From positions 1-64,000 of the forward strand of contig NZ_CAIWTY010000012.1 of assembly GCF_903915725.1 (NCBI RefSeq): a stretch of 64,000 bases of DNA. The letters run 5' to 3'. Below are positions 32,138 to 42,153 of the stretch, one piece after another. This stretch comes from an uncultured Rhodopila sp. (GTDB lineage: Bacteria > Pseudomonadota > Alphaproteobacteria > Acetobacterales > Acetobacteraceae). Every line of letters starts with the position of its first letter. Within the stretch, counting starts at the first letter, position 1. The notes under the pieces are model-generated. The model was not told where the DNA came from. It did not search any database and saw only the letters and a list, made by a program, of their open reading frames with translations. The position numbers and the translations under genes were made by a program.

Positions 32138-32530
32138 GGCGTCACCCTACGCCGGGGACCGGCCAGTCTCAATCGTTCCGCCGCCGTAGGAGCAAAAGCG
32201 CCAAGCGGTGTCTCCCCCGCAAGGGGCGCGTCATCTGCCCCTCCCTGCCGAAACCAATAACCGTGCCAAATCAGCCCATCGCCATTACCTCATGAGGTAC
32301 CGTCATCGCTCAGGCCCCCTCCCCCATGGACATCACCAAAGATATCCAGCCGATTTCAACGGGCTTGAGAAGACGGTTCCAAGCCTCTGCATCCCGGGTC
32401 GCATCCGCCGTCTCGATCGCCGCTTCCGCCACCTGTCCCGCGGCATCGGCCCCGCGGCATTCATCGCCGACTGGCAAGGTTCTTGCTCACACCAATGGAT
32501 GAAACCATTTCCCGGGATAGGAGCCAAATA

Positions 32531-32875
32531 ATGATCGACATCACCGAGCACGCAAGCCAAACCCTGCTGGCCGTCATGGCAAGGACCGACAAACCGGCGG
32601 CAGGGTTGCGCATCACAGCCGAACCGAAGGGCGACTCAGGGCTGAGCTATTCCCTGGGTCTGGTGAGCGAGGGCCTGTCGACAGACCATGTAATCACCAC
32701 TCCCGGCGGAATTACCTTGTTCGTGGCCAAGGATTCGCTGACCCATCTGATCGGCGCCACGCTGGACTATCAGGAAACCGAAAGCGGTCATGCGTTTAAA
32801 TTTCTGAACCCGCATGATTGCCCCTCCGCCCGGTCCGAGAGTTGTGAGTGCGGCACAGGGTCATGCTCGGCGTAA
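32531..32875 (+). CDS. HesB/IscA-like A-type Fe-S protein, divergent
   Basis: MIDITEHASQTLLAVMARTDKPAAGLRITAEPKGDSGLSYSLGL...CECGTGSCSA. Confidence 0.85.
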   Translation: MIDITEHASQTLLAVMARTDKPAAGLRITAEPKGDSGLSYSLGLVSEGLSTDHVITTPGGITLFVAKDSLTHLIGATLDYQETESGHAFKFLNPHDCPSARSESCECGTGSCSA

Positions 32876-33170
32876 TGCAAAAAAGTTCGGATGCGTAAAT
32901 TCGTCCTTGGCAAAGTACCCGCCTGTATATTGAGCGACGCGCAATGCTGAACGGCTGCGGGCGAAGGCCTCCGGTTGACGATCTCAAGACCGGTCGCGTC
33001 CGGCCGGCCAGCGCGGTCGTTGATGAACTCCGCGCTGACCATGGCATCCCGCCCTGACCTGACGGAGCGGGCAGATCGAAACCTCCGTGCCACGGCAATG
33101 GTCCCCCTGGACCCCCTGACAACGCATCGTACAAAGTCCAATATTGACGGTGTGGACAAGGAGATCTGCT

Positions 33171-33551
33171 ATGGAAGACCTAGAGATTCGAGCCGCTCTT
33201 GATCGCCACTGGGCCGCCTCCGATGCAAACGACTTCGAGGCCGAGCACCGGATCTACCAAGAGGATGCGGTGCTCGAATATCCGCAATCGGGTGAACGCA
33301 TCCGCGGGCGGCAGCATATTCAGCTCTCCCGCACCGCGCAGCCGAACCGGAAACGTTTCACCGTGCGGCGGATCACCGGCGCGGGCGACCTCTGGGTGAC
33401 CGAATACGTCATAACCTATGACGGGCAGCCGTCCTACACCGTCAGCATCATGGAGTTTCGCGACGGCAAGGTGGCCCGCGAGACCCAGTATTTCGGCGAT
33501 CCGTTCGCACCCGGTCCGTCCCGTGCGCAGTGGGTCGAGCGGATGCCCTGA
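33171..33551 (+). CDS. SnoaL/NTF2-like family protein
   Basis: IRAALDRHWAASDANDFEAEHRIYQEDAVLEYPQSGERIRGRQHI...EFRDGKVARETQYFGDPF. Confidence 0.88.
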   Translation: MEDLEIRAALDRHWAASDANDFEAEHRIYQEDAVLEYPQSGERIRGRQHIQLSRTAQPNRKRFTVRRITGAGDLWVTEYVITYDGQPSYTVSIMEFRDGKVARETQYFGDPFAPGPSRAQWVERMP

Positions 33552-33565
33552 CCCCCGGGCGCCCG

Positions 33566-34165
33566 ATGCCTGGCCAACCGCCGCTCGCCCGCTCGGAACT
33601 GCCGATCGGCACGGTTTCCCTCGCCCGCTATCTCATCGGCAAAGTCGTGGTGCGGATGTTGCCTGAAGGCATCGCCAGCGGTCGCATCGTCGAAACGGAG
33701 GCGTATGTCACCGGCGATGCCGCCGGACACGCCTACCGAGGAATGACCCCGCGCAATGGTGCGTTGTTCCTCGCGCCCGGGCACGCCTATGTCTATCTCG
33801 CCTACGGCATCTCATACATGCTGAACGTTTCGAGCGAAGCGCCCGGGATCGGCGCAGGCGTGCTGATCCGGGCGCTCGAACCGCTCGAAGGGATCCCGAT
33901 CATGCAGATGAATCGTGGCATCGAGCGCTTGCGCGACCTGGCACGAGGCCCGGGACGGCTCGCCGCAGCGTTGCGGGTTGATCGCCGGCTCGACGGGATC
34001 GATCTGTGCCGCGAAGGCCCACTATGGCTAAGTTGCGATGACTACAAACCCGGCGAAATCGGGCAAAGCGTCAGGATTGGCATTTCGCGTGATGCGAACC
34101 GCCTGCTGCGGTTTTATCTGCGCGGCAATCCGTTCGTCAGTGGTCCGAAATCGCTGATGGAATAA
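33566..34165 (+). CDS. DNA-3-methyladenine glycosylase (AAG/MPG family)
   Basis: LARYLIGKVVVR...GRIVETEAYVTGDAAGHAYRGMTPRNGALFLAPGHAYVYLAYGISYMLNV. Confidence 0.95.
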   Translation: MPGQPPLARSELPIGTVSLARYLIGKVVVRMLPEGIASGRIVETEAYVTGDAAGHAYRGMTPRNGALFLAPGHAYVYLAYGISYMLNVSSEAPGIGAGVLIRALEPLEGIPIMQMNRGIERLRDLARGPGRLAAALRVDRRLDGIDLCREGPLWLSCDDYKPGEIGQSVRIGISRDANRLLRFYLRGNPFVSGPKSLME

Positions 34166-34333
34166 AATCGTTCGTTACAAAATCCATCCGCGGATCGAAC
34201 CTCGATCAGCCGGGCGGTGGCTGCCCGGTGAAAACCGCCAACCGGGCGTCGAAAGCCAACTTGTATTTCGGCGAAGGTAGACCGCACCCAACTCCGTGCT
34301 ACGCTGCGCCTGATTTAGAAGGAGATCCCAGCA

Positions 34334-34795
34334 ATGGCCGAAGCGAAACTCGCCCCGAACCTGCCTCAGTGGATGATCGATCATGCGAACCGCTACGTCT
34401 CCAGCGGCGGCACCGAAGGCCACATCTACACCGTCACCCCGCCGGGCTACGCGCAGATGGATGTGCCGTCGCTGTTGCTGACCACGACCGGCCGGAAGTC
34501 CGGCGAGAAATTCATATTCCCGTTGTTCTATGGCGAAACGGGGGACAGTTACATCATCGTGGCCTCGAAGGGCGGCGCGCCTGAGCACCCCGGCTGGTAT
34601 CGCAATCTCCTCGCTCATCCCGAAGTTGAGGTTCAGGTGGGGACGAAGCACCTCAAGGCGCGCGCCAGAACCGCCAGCGGCACGGAGCGTGCTCAGTTGT
34701 GGCAACAAGCTCTCGAGTTCTGGCCGCCCTACGCGGACTATCAGAAGAAGACCGAGCGCGAGATCCCGGTCGTCGTGCTCGATCCGATCAAATAG
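34334..34795 (+). CDS. DDN-like nitroreductase-family, deazaflavin-dependent oxidoreductase
   Basis: PSLLLTTTGRKSGEKFIFPLFYGETGDSYIIVASKGGAPEHPGWYRNLLAHPEVEVQVG. Confidence 0.93.
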   Translation: MAEAKLAPNLPQWMIDHANRYVSSGGTEGHIYTVTPPGYAQMDVPSLLLTTTGRKSGEKFIFPLFYGETGDSYIIVASKGGAPEHPGWYRNLLAHPEVEVQVGTKHLKARARTASGTERAQLWQQALEFWPPYADYQKKTEREIPVVVLDPIK

Positions 34796-34881
34796 CTCAT
34801 CCGCTTCCAGGCCCAACGGCCCGCACGTAGATCCGGTGGTGGTCAAATTCGGTTGCGTGCGGTGGCGGCAAGCCTTTTCCC

Positions 34882-35754
34882 GTGGACCGGACCTCCAGCA
34901 GAGTACTTGCCTTCCCCGCGGTATCGCCCATTTTGCCACCCATGCTGCGATACGCTCTTGCCCTGATCGTCGTCCTCGCGCCAGCCGCCACCCGGGCGGA
35001 CGCGCCAACCTCGCTCAGCGCCCGTTACGCAACCTACGCCGCCGGGCTGCACATGGCGGACATCGAAACCGCCGTCAGCACCAGCCCCCGCTCTTACGAA
35101 ATGAGCGTCACCTTCCGCACCACCGGCCTCGCCGGTTTCTTCTACAGCGGCAGCCAGACCGGCATCGTCCGCGGCTCCTGGCACGGCAGCAACGCGGTTC
35201 CCGAACAGTATATCGGCGAGGGAACCTGGCGCGGCGCCAAACGCCTCGCGGATATCGAGTATGAGCACGGCCAACCGAAAGTCCGCCAACTCGTCCCGCC
35301 CAACGAGACCGAGCGCGAGCCGGTGCCGGAAAACCTGCGGGCCAACACGATCGACATGATGAGCGCCATGATGCAGCTCGTCCACGCCGCCGGCACTACC
35401 GGCCGCTGCGAAGGCACTGTGCGCACCTACGAGGGCCGGCGCCTCGTCGAGATTGAGGCCCATACCATCGGCACCGAAATCCTGCCGCCCTCCGACCGTT
35501 CGAGCTTTTCCGGCAGGGCGTTGCGCTGCGACTTCTCCTCGCGCCTGCTGGCCGGGTTCAGTCTCGACGGCGACCGCGCCCGGGAAGCCCGTCCGATGCA
35601 CGGCTCCGCATGGCTGGCCCCGGTAGTGGCCGGAGGCGCGCCGATGGTGGTCCGGGTCAGCTTCGAAACCCGCTGGGTCGGCGACGCCATCACGGAGCTG
35701 ACCGGCGTCGGCGGGGCAGCCGATATCACACTCGCCGGCGGCCATCAGCCCTGA
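34882..35754 (+). CDS. DUF3108 domain-containing exported protein
   Basis: Signal peptide near MLRYALALIVVLAPAATRADA (internal ATG ~34942); ARYATYAAGLHMADIETAVS...YEMSVTFRTTGLAGFFYSGSQTG. Confidence 0.82.
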   Translation: MDRTSSRVLAFPAVSPILPPMLRYALALIVVLAPAATRADAPTSLSARYATYAAGLHMADIETAVSTSPRSYEMSVTFRTTGLAGFFYSGSQTGIVRGSWHGSNAVPEQYIGEGTWRGAKRLADIEYEHGQPKVRQLVPPNETEREPVPENLRANTIDMMSAMMQLVHAAGTTGRCEGTVRTYEGRRLVEIEAHTIGTEILPPSDRSSFSGRALRCDFSSRLLAGFSLDGDRAREARPMHGSAWLAPVVAGGAPMVVRVSFETRWVGDAITELTGVGGAADITLAGGHQP

Positions 35755-36054
35755 CGGTCGCCCGCCCGGAACTGCCGCCCCACGAGCGAGATGGCTGAAG
35801 GGGCGCGGCTACCCGCATAGCGGCGACTCGCCAGATGTCGCCGCGCCGGTATGCGGATTTTTCAGCCGCCTGTTAAGCGTTTCTTTACCCTTTCCTGCGC
35901 ATGAAGGACCCGTATTTCAGGGTGGTGCCGTGCGCTTTGCTTTCGGCCGGGGTCTTAGGGGGTTGCTCGGGGCGACGGCGCCAGGCCGGCATGCGCCGCC
36001 GGCGATACGTCTCATCCGCAGGGTCGCGCGGCCGCGCGCTCTCGCGTCCCGGCC

Positions 36055-38763
36055 ATGACACGCCGATTCGTCCCGAGGATTTGCTTCCTCCCGTCCGGCA
36101 GCGCCCGCCGCCTGGTCCGTATCGGCGTCCTCGCCATCGCTGCCATCGGTGCCACGGTAGCCTGGATGATTTGCCAGCAGCGCGACGCCGCGCTGGCCGA
36201 GGCGTGGAACTCCGGAACCAATCTCGCGCACGTGCTGGCCGAGCAGACCTCCCGCACCCTGCAGCCGGTCGATCTGACCTTGCGGGAAATCGCCGAAAGG
36301 CTGGGCGCCGATGAGGCGGAGCAAGGCTCCGGCGGCTGGGCGAACAGATCAACGCACGACATGCTGGTGCAGAAGCTGAAGCTCCTGCCGCAGGTCGCGG
36401 CGCTCATGGTGGGCGATGCAACCGGGCACATGATGAGCAACTCGCGCGACTTTCCGCCGCAACCGGTGGAAATGGCCGGCCGTGCGTATTTCAAGCATTT
36501 CCAGTCCCTGGACGACCCGGGCGTTTTCATCAGCGAGCCGGTCAAAAGCTATGTTCGCGGCTCCTGGTCGATTTTCCTCGTCCATCGTATCAACGGCCGG
36601 AATGGCGAATTTGCCGGCGTCGTCGCGGCACGGCTCACCCTTGCCTACCTGCAGGATTTCTACCAGGCCGCGATGCCGCCGAACTGGGCGGTCACGCTAT
36701 TGGCGCGAGACGGCACGATCATCGCCCGATATCCGCCCGTGGAGGGACGGATCGGCACCAAGCTGCCGCCGGAAGCGCCATGGTACCAGATTGTCGACGA
36801 GGGCGCCGGTGCTTTCCGCTCGCCCGGTTACATCGACGGCAGGCCAACCCTGGTGGCCGTCCATCCGATGCGCGACTTTCCCCTGGTGATCGATGCCAGC
36901 ACCACCGAGGCGACAGCATTGACGGACTGGCGGCGGCAAACCCGGCTGCTGCTGGCGGGTGGCGTCTGCGCGGCCGGGCTGGTCGTCCTGCTGTTGCGGG
37001 TGTTCGGCAAGCAGATCGCCCGGCTGGAGCGCTCGGAAACCGCGCTCGCCCGGCAGAACGCAGCGCTTGAAACCGGCCGTCTGCAATTCCATGCGGCGCT
37101 GGAAAACGTCTCCCACGGGATCGCCTTTTACGACGGCGACGCAAGGCTGGTCGTTTGCAACCGGCGCTATGGGGAGATCTACTGCCTGTCGGAAGACCAG
37201 ACGCGCCCTGGCACCGCGTTCTCCGACATCGTCAGGTATCGGGAGCAAGCGGGAACCCTGGTGGTTGCGCCGTCCGAAGCCTATCTGGCGCGGCGCGAAG
37301 CAGCCTCCGCTGCCGCGGTGCCTTTCGATGTCACAGAGGAGCTTCGGGACGGCCGCGCGATCCTGATGCGCTACCAGCCGATGCCCGACGGCGGCTGGGT
37401 GGCGACGCACGAGGATATCACCGAACGGCAGCTCGCCGCGCAGAGCCTGGCGTTCCTGGCGCACCACGACGCGTTGACCGAGTTGCCGAACCGGGCGCTC
37501 TTTCACGAGCGATTGAGCGAGGCGATCGCCATGACGCGCAGTGGCGTGCATTGCGCCTTGCTGTGCCTCGACCTCGACCGTTTCAAGGTGATCAACGACA
37601 CGCTGGGGCATCCGACGGGCGACGAGTTGCTGCGCGCGGTCGCCGGCCGGCTGTCGTCCATCGTCCGGGAGATCGACACCGTCGCCCGCCTCGGCGGTGA
37701 CGAATTTGCCATCGTGCAGACCGGGCTGACGTCCGCCGCGCAGGCGGCGCAGATCGCCGATCGGCTGATTGCCGCGGTGCGGCGGCCGTATGACATTGGC
37801 GGGCATCGGATCGTCGTCGGCGTCAGCATCGGCATCGCCATGACCCCCGCGGATGGCACGACATCTGAGACGCTGCTGAAGAAGGCGGATATCGCGCTGT
37901 ATCTGGCGAAAGCCGAAGGGCGCGGCACATGGCGCTTCTTCCAGCCGGAGATGGATGCGCGCGCGCAGGAACTCCGTCTGGTGGAGATGGATCTGCGCAA
38001 CGCGCTGCCGACGGAAGACTTCGAGCTGCACTACCAGCCCATCATGGACGCTCGATCCGGCCGGGTGACCGGGTTCGAGGCGCTGATACGCTGGAACCAC
38101 CCGCTTCGCGGCCTGGTGAACCCGGCCGACTTCATCCCGCTGGCCGAGGAAACCGGCCTTATCATGCCGATCGGCGAGTGGGCGGCGCGGACTGCGTGCG
38201 CGGCGGCGGCCAAATGGCCGGCGAATGTCGACGTCGCGGTCAATATCTCGCCGATACAGTTCAACGACGGCCGGCTTCTGGAGGTCGTGCGGGAGGCCCT
38301 GGAGGTTTCCCGCCTGGCCCCGGGACGGCTGGTGCTGGAGGTCACCGAATCGGTCCTGCTACAGAACAGCGAGGATCGGCGGGCGATCCTGCACCGGCTG
38401 CGCGCGCTGGGGATTCGCATCGCGTTGGACGATTTCGGGACCGGATATTCGTCGCTCAGCTACCTCAGGAGCTTCCCGTTCGACAAGATCAAGATCGATC
38501 AGTCGTTTATCCGCGACCTCGGCAGCAACCCGGGTTCGATGGTGATCGTGGAGGCGGTCATCGGTCTGGCGCACGGCCTCGGCATGATGACTGTCGCGGA
38601 AGGCGTGGAGACGGCGCAGCAGCTTGCGACGTTGACCGACATCGGATGCACCCGCGTGCAGGGCTATTTCTTCAGCCGGCCGGTTCCGGAACAGGAGGTT
38701 CCCGGGTTGATCGGGACGCTGTCGGTGTCGCATCCACTCCAGATGGCACTGGCATCCAAATAA
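36055..38763 (+). CDS. Sensor diguanylate cyclase/phosphodiesterase (periplasmic sensor-PAS-GGDEF-EAL)
   Basis: N-terminal TM; RLGGDEFAIVQ GGDEF motif; GFEALIRWNHPLRG EAL motif; DDFGTGYSSLSYLRSFPFDKIKIDQSF. Confidence 0.96.
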   Translation: MTRRFVPRICFLPSGSARRLVRIGVLAIAAIGATVAWMICQQRDAALAEAWNSGTNLAHVLAEQTSRTLQPVDLTLREIAERLGADEAEQGSGGWANRSTHDMLVQKLKLLPQVAALMVGDATGHMMSNSRDFPPQPVEMAGRAYFKHFQSLDDPGVFISEPVKSYVRGSWSIFLVHRINGRNGEFAGVVAARLTLAYLQDFYQAAMPPNWAVTLLARDGTIIARYPPVEGRIGTKLPPEAPWYQIVDEGAGAFRSPGYIDGRPTLVAVHPMRDFPLVIDASTTEATALTDWRRQTRLLLAGGVCAAGLVVLLLRVFGKQIARLERSETALARQNAALETGRLQFHAALENVSHGIAFYDGDARLVVCNRRYGEIYCLSEDQTRPGTAFSDIVRYREQAGTLVVAPSEAYLARREAASAAAVPFDVTEELRDGRAILMRYQPMPDGGWVATHEDITERQLAAQSLAFLAHHDALTELPNRALFHERLSEAIAMTRSGVHCALLCLDLDRFKVINDTLGHPTGDELLRAVAGRLSSIVREIDTVARLGGDEFAIVQTGLTSAAQAAQIADRLIAAVRRPYDIGGHRIVVGVSIGIAMTPADGTTSETLLKKADIALYLAKAEGRGTWRFFQPEMDARAQELRLVEMDLRNALPTEDFELHYQPIMDARSGRVTGFEALIRWNHPLRGLVNPADFIPLAEETGLIMPIGEWAARTACAAAAKWPANVDVAVNISPIQFNDGRLLEVVREALEVSRLAPGRLVLEVTESVLLQNSEDRRAILHRLRALGIRIALDDFGTGYSSLSYLRSFPFDKIKIDQSFIRDLGSNPGSMVIVEAVIGLAHGLGMMTVAEGVETAQQLATLTDIGCTRVQGYFFSRPVPEQEVPGLIGTLSVSHPLQMALASK

Positions 38764-38885
38764 GTGCCCTGCCGCCCGCCCGTCCGGGCGCCGCAAAGTG
38801 GTCGCCGGAACAGACCCCGAAATGGTCCTTGATCCGGCCTTCGTATGACGCCCATTGGGCGCAGTCATTTCCTCAGGGACCAGCC

Positions 38886-39605
38886 ATGAATGAGACGGCG
38901 TCGGGCAGCTACCCGGTCACATCCATCAACCGCGTGAAACGCCTGCACGAGCGGGGTTCCTACGACCAGGCGCAGATTCACGCCCTGCTCGACGCCTCGA
39001 TGCTCTGCCATGTCGCCTACGTCATAGACGGACAGCCCTATTGCACGCCGACGCTGTTCTGGCGCGAAGGCACCCGGCTGTACTGGCATGGCAGCAGCGC
39101 CAGCCGCATGCTGCGCAATCAGTCCGAGGGTGAACCCGTCTGCCTGACGGTCAGTCACCTCGACAGCCTCGTCCTGGCGCGCTGCGGCTTCAACCATTCC
39201 GTGGACTACCGCTCGGTAATGGCCTTCGGACGCGCCCGGATGATCGAGGACCCGGAGGCGAAAGCCCGCGCTCTGACCGCCATGGTGGACCGCTTCTACC
39301 CCGGCCGCACCGCGACCTTGCGGCAAAGCACCGAGCAGGAAATCAAGGCGACACGCGTCATCGGCATGGAAATCGAACAGGCATCGGCAAAAGTCCGCAC
39401 CAAGGGCATTGGCGACGAGGAGGAAGACTACGCCCTGCCAGTCTACGCCGAGCGGATTCCCGTACGCACGGTTCTCGGCGCGCCGGAGCCTTGCGCGCGT
39501 TTGCTTTCCGGCGTCGAACGCCCGGAAGGACTGGCGCCCTATCGCGAAGGCCGAACGCTCGATGACGCGGTGCTGGAAGCCTACCGAACGACGTTTCCAT
39601 CGTAA
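38886..39605 (+). CDS. Pyridoxamine 5'-phosphate oxidase-like FMN-binding family protein
   Basis: INRVKRLHERGSYDQAQIHALLDASMLCHVAYVIDGQPYCTPTLFWREGTRLYWHGS. Confidence 0.9.
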   Translation: MNETASGSYPVTSINRVKRLHERGSYDQAQIHALLDASMLCHVAYVIDGQPYCTPTLFWREGTRLYWHGSSASRMLRNQSEGEPVCLTVSHLDSLVLARCGFNHSVDYRSVMAFGRARMIEDPEAKARALTAMVDRFYPGRTATLRQSTEQEIKATRVIGMEIEQASAKVRTKGIGDEEEDYALPVYAERIPVRTVLGAPEPCARLLSGVERPEGLAPYREGRTLDDAVLEAYRTTFPS

Positions 39606-39611
39606 TTCGGG

Positions 39612-40340
39612 TTAGATATAAAGTGCCGCCATCCTGCGCCACGCGCCCGCGCTATGGGCGCGTCCGTCCCACAGATGCAGTTGATGCCGCACGCTCTTTT
39701 CATCCAGCAGGCGGCTGAGGTAACGGTTATTACCAAGAAACGGATCAGCCTCGCCAATGGCCAGCACGATGTCGATCTGCCGCAGCTTCTCCAGCCGCCA
39801 TGCGCAGCTCAGGCCGGGCAGGAAATGCGTCGGGGTGTGGAAATAGACGTCCTCGCCGTAATAGCCGTCGAATAGATCGCCGAAGTCTTCGACCCGCATC
39901 GTCAGATCGAAGCGGCCGGAAAAGGCGACCAGCTTGCGAAACAAATGCGGGTGCCGCAGCACCAGGCTCACGGCCTGGAACGCACCGAGACTGCAGCCCA
40001 TGACAATCGTGCAGTCGTGGGTATTGATCAGCGCCATCAGCGGCAGGACTTCGTTGAGGATATACGCCTCGAACGCGGCATGCCGGCGCATACGGTCGGC
40101 CGGATGGCGGCCTCCATCGTAAAAGGTCTCCCGCGCCAGTCCCTCGATGCAATAAAGCTGCAAGTGCCCGGCCTTGACCTTATCGGACAGACTCGCAACG
40201 ACATTGAGCTTCTCGTATTCCCAGAAGTGCCCGTCCCGGGTCGGAAACATCAGCACCTTCGCTCCGGCATGGCCGAAGATCAAAAGCTCCATGTCCCGAT
40301 GCAGCCGCGGACTGTACCAGCGCCGGTAATCTCGCCTCAT
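39612..40340 (-). CDS. Putative esterase (alpha/beta hydrolase)
   Basis: MELLIFGHAGAKVLMFPTRDGHFWEYE...TIVMGCSLGAFQAV nucleophile elbow; ATGA overlap with upstream gene. Confidence 0.87.
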   Translation of the reverse strand: MRRDYRRWYSPRLHRDMELLIFGHAGAKVLMFPTRDGHFWEYEKLNVVASLSDKVKAGHLQLYCIEGLARETFYDGGRHPADRMRRHAAFEAYILNEVLPLMALINTHDCTIVMGCSLGAFQAVSLVLRHPHLFRKLVAFSGRFDLTMRVEDFGDLFDGYYGEDVYFHTPTHFLPGLSCAWRLEKLRQIDIVLAIGEADPFLGNNRYLSRLLDEKSVRHQLHLWDGRAHSAGAWRRMAALYI

Positions 40341-41302
40341 GTCGCCCTGAAGAACCGTCTGACCTTCTCCGAGAGGAGTGCTCGCTGCTGCTCCTGACCA
40401 GGATAGTCGAAATGGCCCGCATCCAGGACGACGATTTCATGATGGTTTGATGTCGGCAACGCATTGGCGACCGAAAACTGGCAGGGTGGCGCCACCACCG
40501 GATCGAAGCGCGCGACCGCAAGCAGCATGGGAACCCCGATCCGTGCGGCCGCCGTCGCCGCATCGAACAGCCTGAGGGTTTTCAGCACCTCCCCATGCGT
40601 CTTGAGATAGTTTTGCACGGAATGGCCGCTGCCGGTTGTCGGCAGCGTCAGCCAGAGCGGCATGTTGCCGAAGGTCGGCACCACCAGATGGCCACGATCG
40701 ATGCGCTCGTCGAAAGCAATCGCCAGCGCGCCGATGCCGCCGCCGAAGCTGGTGCCGCTGTAGCCGATGCGCCCCTCGATCCCGGGAAAAAGCCGGGTCA
40801 AAACAGAGACGGCTGTCCAGAGATCCTCGACGCAACCGCCGAGGATATAGCGCTCCGGCTTGTCGATATCATGCAGCACATGCCACGCGGGATCGTCCGA
40901 AATCGGCGAACGGGCGCTACGCGACAGGCCGCGGAAGCAGGGAAACAGGACCACCGTCTGTTTAACCGGAATGTCGAAATCCGGCTGGTCGCGCCCGCCA
41001 TAGCCATGGCCGACAACGAGGCCGCGCCTGACCCTTCCCTCGCGCGGCAACAACAGCCAGCCGCCAATGGGGAGTTGGTCAGTTGACGTATAGGTGATGT
41101 CATGCACCTGCCAGTCAGGATGGCGAGACCCGCTTTCGGTCAACTGCAGCCTCGGATCCAGGCCAAGCGCGGCGGCATGGCGTGCGCGCCAGATCTCATC
41201 GAAGCCGGGCGGCGCCGGGGGCGGTCTTATCGCGCGAAGTTCGTCGATCCCAAGGCCGTAGGTCGGATCGAAATCATGGGGATGGTCTGTGGGGATAGTC
41301 AT
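40337..41302 (-). CDS. Acetylxylan-esterase-like (AXE1) alpha/beta hydrolase
   Basis: GRVRRGLVVGHGYGGRDQPDF...GRIGYSGTSFGGGIGALAIAFDERIDRGHL. Confidence 0.85.
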   Translation of the reverse strand: MTIPTDHPHDFDPTYGLGIDELRAIRPPPAPPGFDEIWRARHAAALGLDPRLQLTESGSRHPDWQVHDITYTSTDQLPIGGWLLLPREGRVRRGLVVGHGYGGRDQPDFDIPVKQTVVLFPCFRGLSRSARSPISDDPAWHVLHDIDKPERYILGGCVEDLWTAVSVLTRLFPGIEGRIGYSGTSFGGGIGALAIAFDERIDRGHLVVPTFGNMPLWLTLPTTGSGHSVQNYLKTHGEVLKTLRLFDAATAAARIGVPMLLAVARFDPVVAPPCQFSVANALPTSNHHEIVVLDAGHFDYPGQEQQRALLSEKVRRFFRAT

Positions 41303-41505
41303 GCGATGCCGCTGCCATGCTACTGTGCCAAAGACGGTGTATGGCAATATCCGATCCGGCAACAGGCCCGTTAGAGACTGATTCTAACCCTTTTCGCCGC
41401 CATAATGTGGCTTTTCGGTCGGTTTGCTTCAGGCCCGTTATCGAGGTTGCAGCAGTCGTCTGATCCGGTTAGATGTAAGTTCTTGGCATCTTAAGACTGG
41501 GCAGC

Positions 41506-41949
41506 GTGACTGACATCGAACAGCAATGGTTGTCCGAGACAACGTCGGAGAACTTCTACTTCTCCACCTTCCCCGGGCAGTCCTGCGACCTGCGCCGGCA
41601 CAACAGCATTACCGGTGCTCTCGCAAAGCTCCGCTTCGGCAGCTACATGAATCTCGCCGGCAGATGGGTCCCGGACGATCGGGTCGTCTGGCTGGGGATG
41701 ATTACCTCCGACACCCCGGGGGACGGAGCGCGCCTGCTGACCCGCATCCTCGAACTGGCGGCGCAGCATTCCTGCGTCGTTGTCGGTGAGCCGACACCGC
41801 TCAAGCCGAAGGACTGGTCAACCGATCGGCCCTGGTGTTGCGAACCGGATCATCTGATCGCTTGGTACAGACGGCATGACTTCGCGTTCCGCACCGAAGG
41901 GCGCACGACGCTTATGTGCAGCCCCGCCTCACGCATCGATACCATCTGA
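41506..41949 (+). CDS. Hypothetical protein
   Basis: 147-aa ORF with good codon bias; no family recognised; start uncertain. Confidence 0.6.
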   Translation: MTDIEQQWLSETTSENFYFSTFPGQSCDLRRHNSITGALAKLRFGSYMNLAGRWVPDDRVVWLGMITSDTPGDGARLLTRILELAAQHSCVVVGEPTPLKPKDWSTDRPWCCEPDHLIAWYRRHDFAFRTEGRTTLMCSPASRIDTI

Positions 41950-42153
41950 CCACAGCCGGGCTGCGTGGTCGCACGCCCAACCGCCAGGACGCCACACACG
42001 CGGCCGTGGTACCGGCGCCCCTCTGCCTGTTGCCAAAATGCATCGCCACCCGAAGCGTGACGGCGGTCGCGCCGCCCGGGCGGTTTCACCCCCGGTGCGA
42101 TCGACATATATACTCTCGTCAGGCGGCGAACCTTCGGTGAGCACGGTATCGAG

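Noticed and set aside
32208-32531. 107-aa + ORF upstream of the IscA-like gene
   Set aside because: No recognisable motif, unusual composition and poor start context; not supported as a gene.
37929-38885. Extended upstream part of the 558-aa ORF (37929-39605)
   Set aside because: Overlaps the EAL domain in another frame; real start of the PNPOx-like gene is at 38886.
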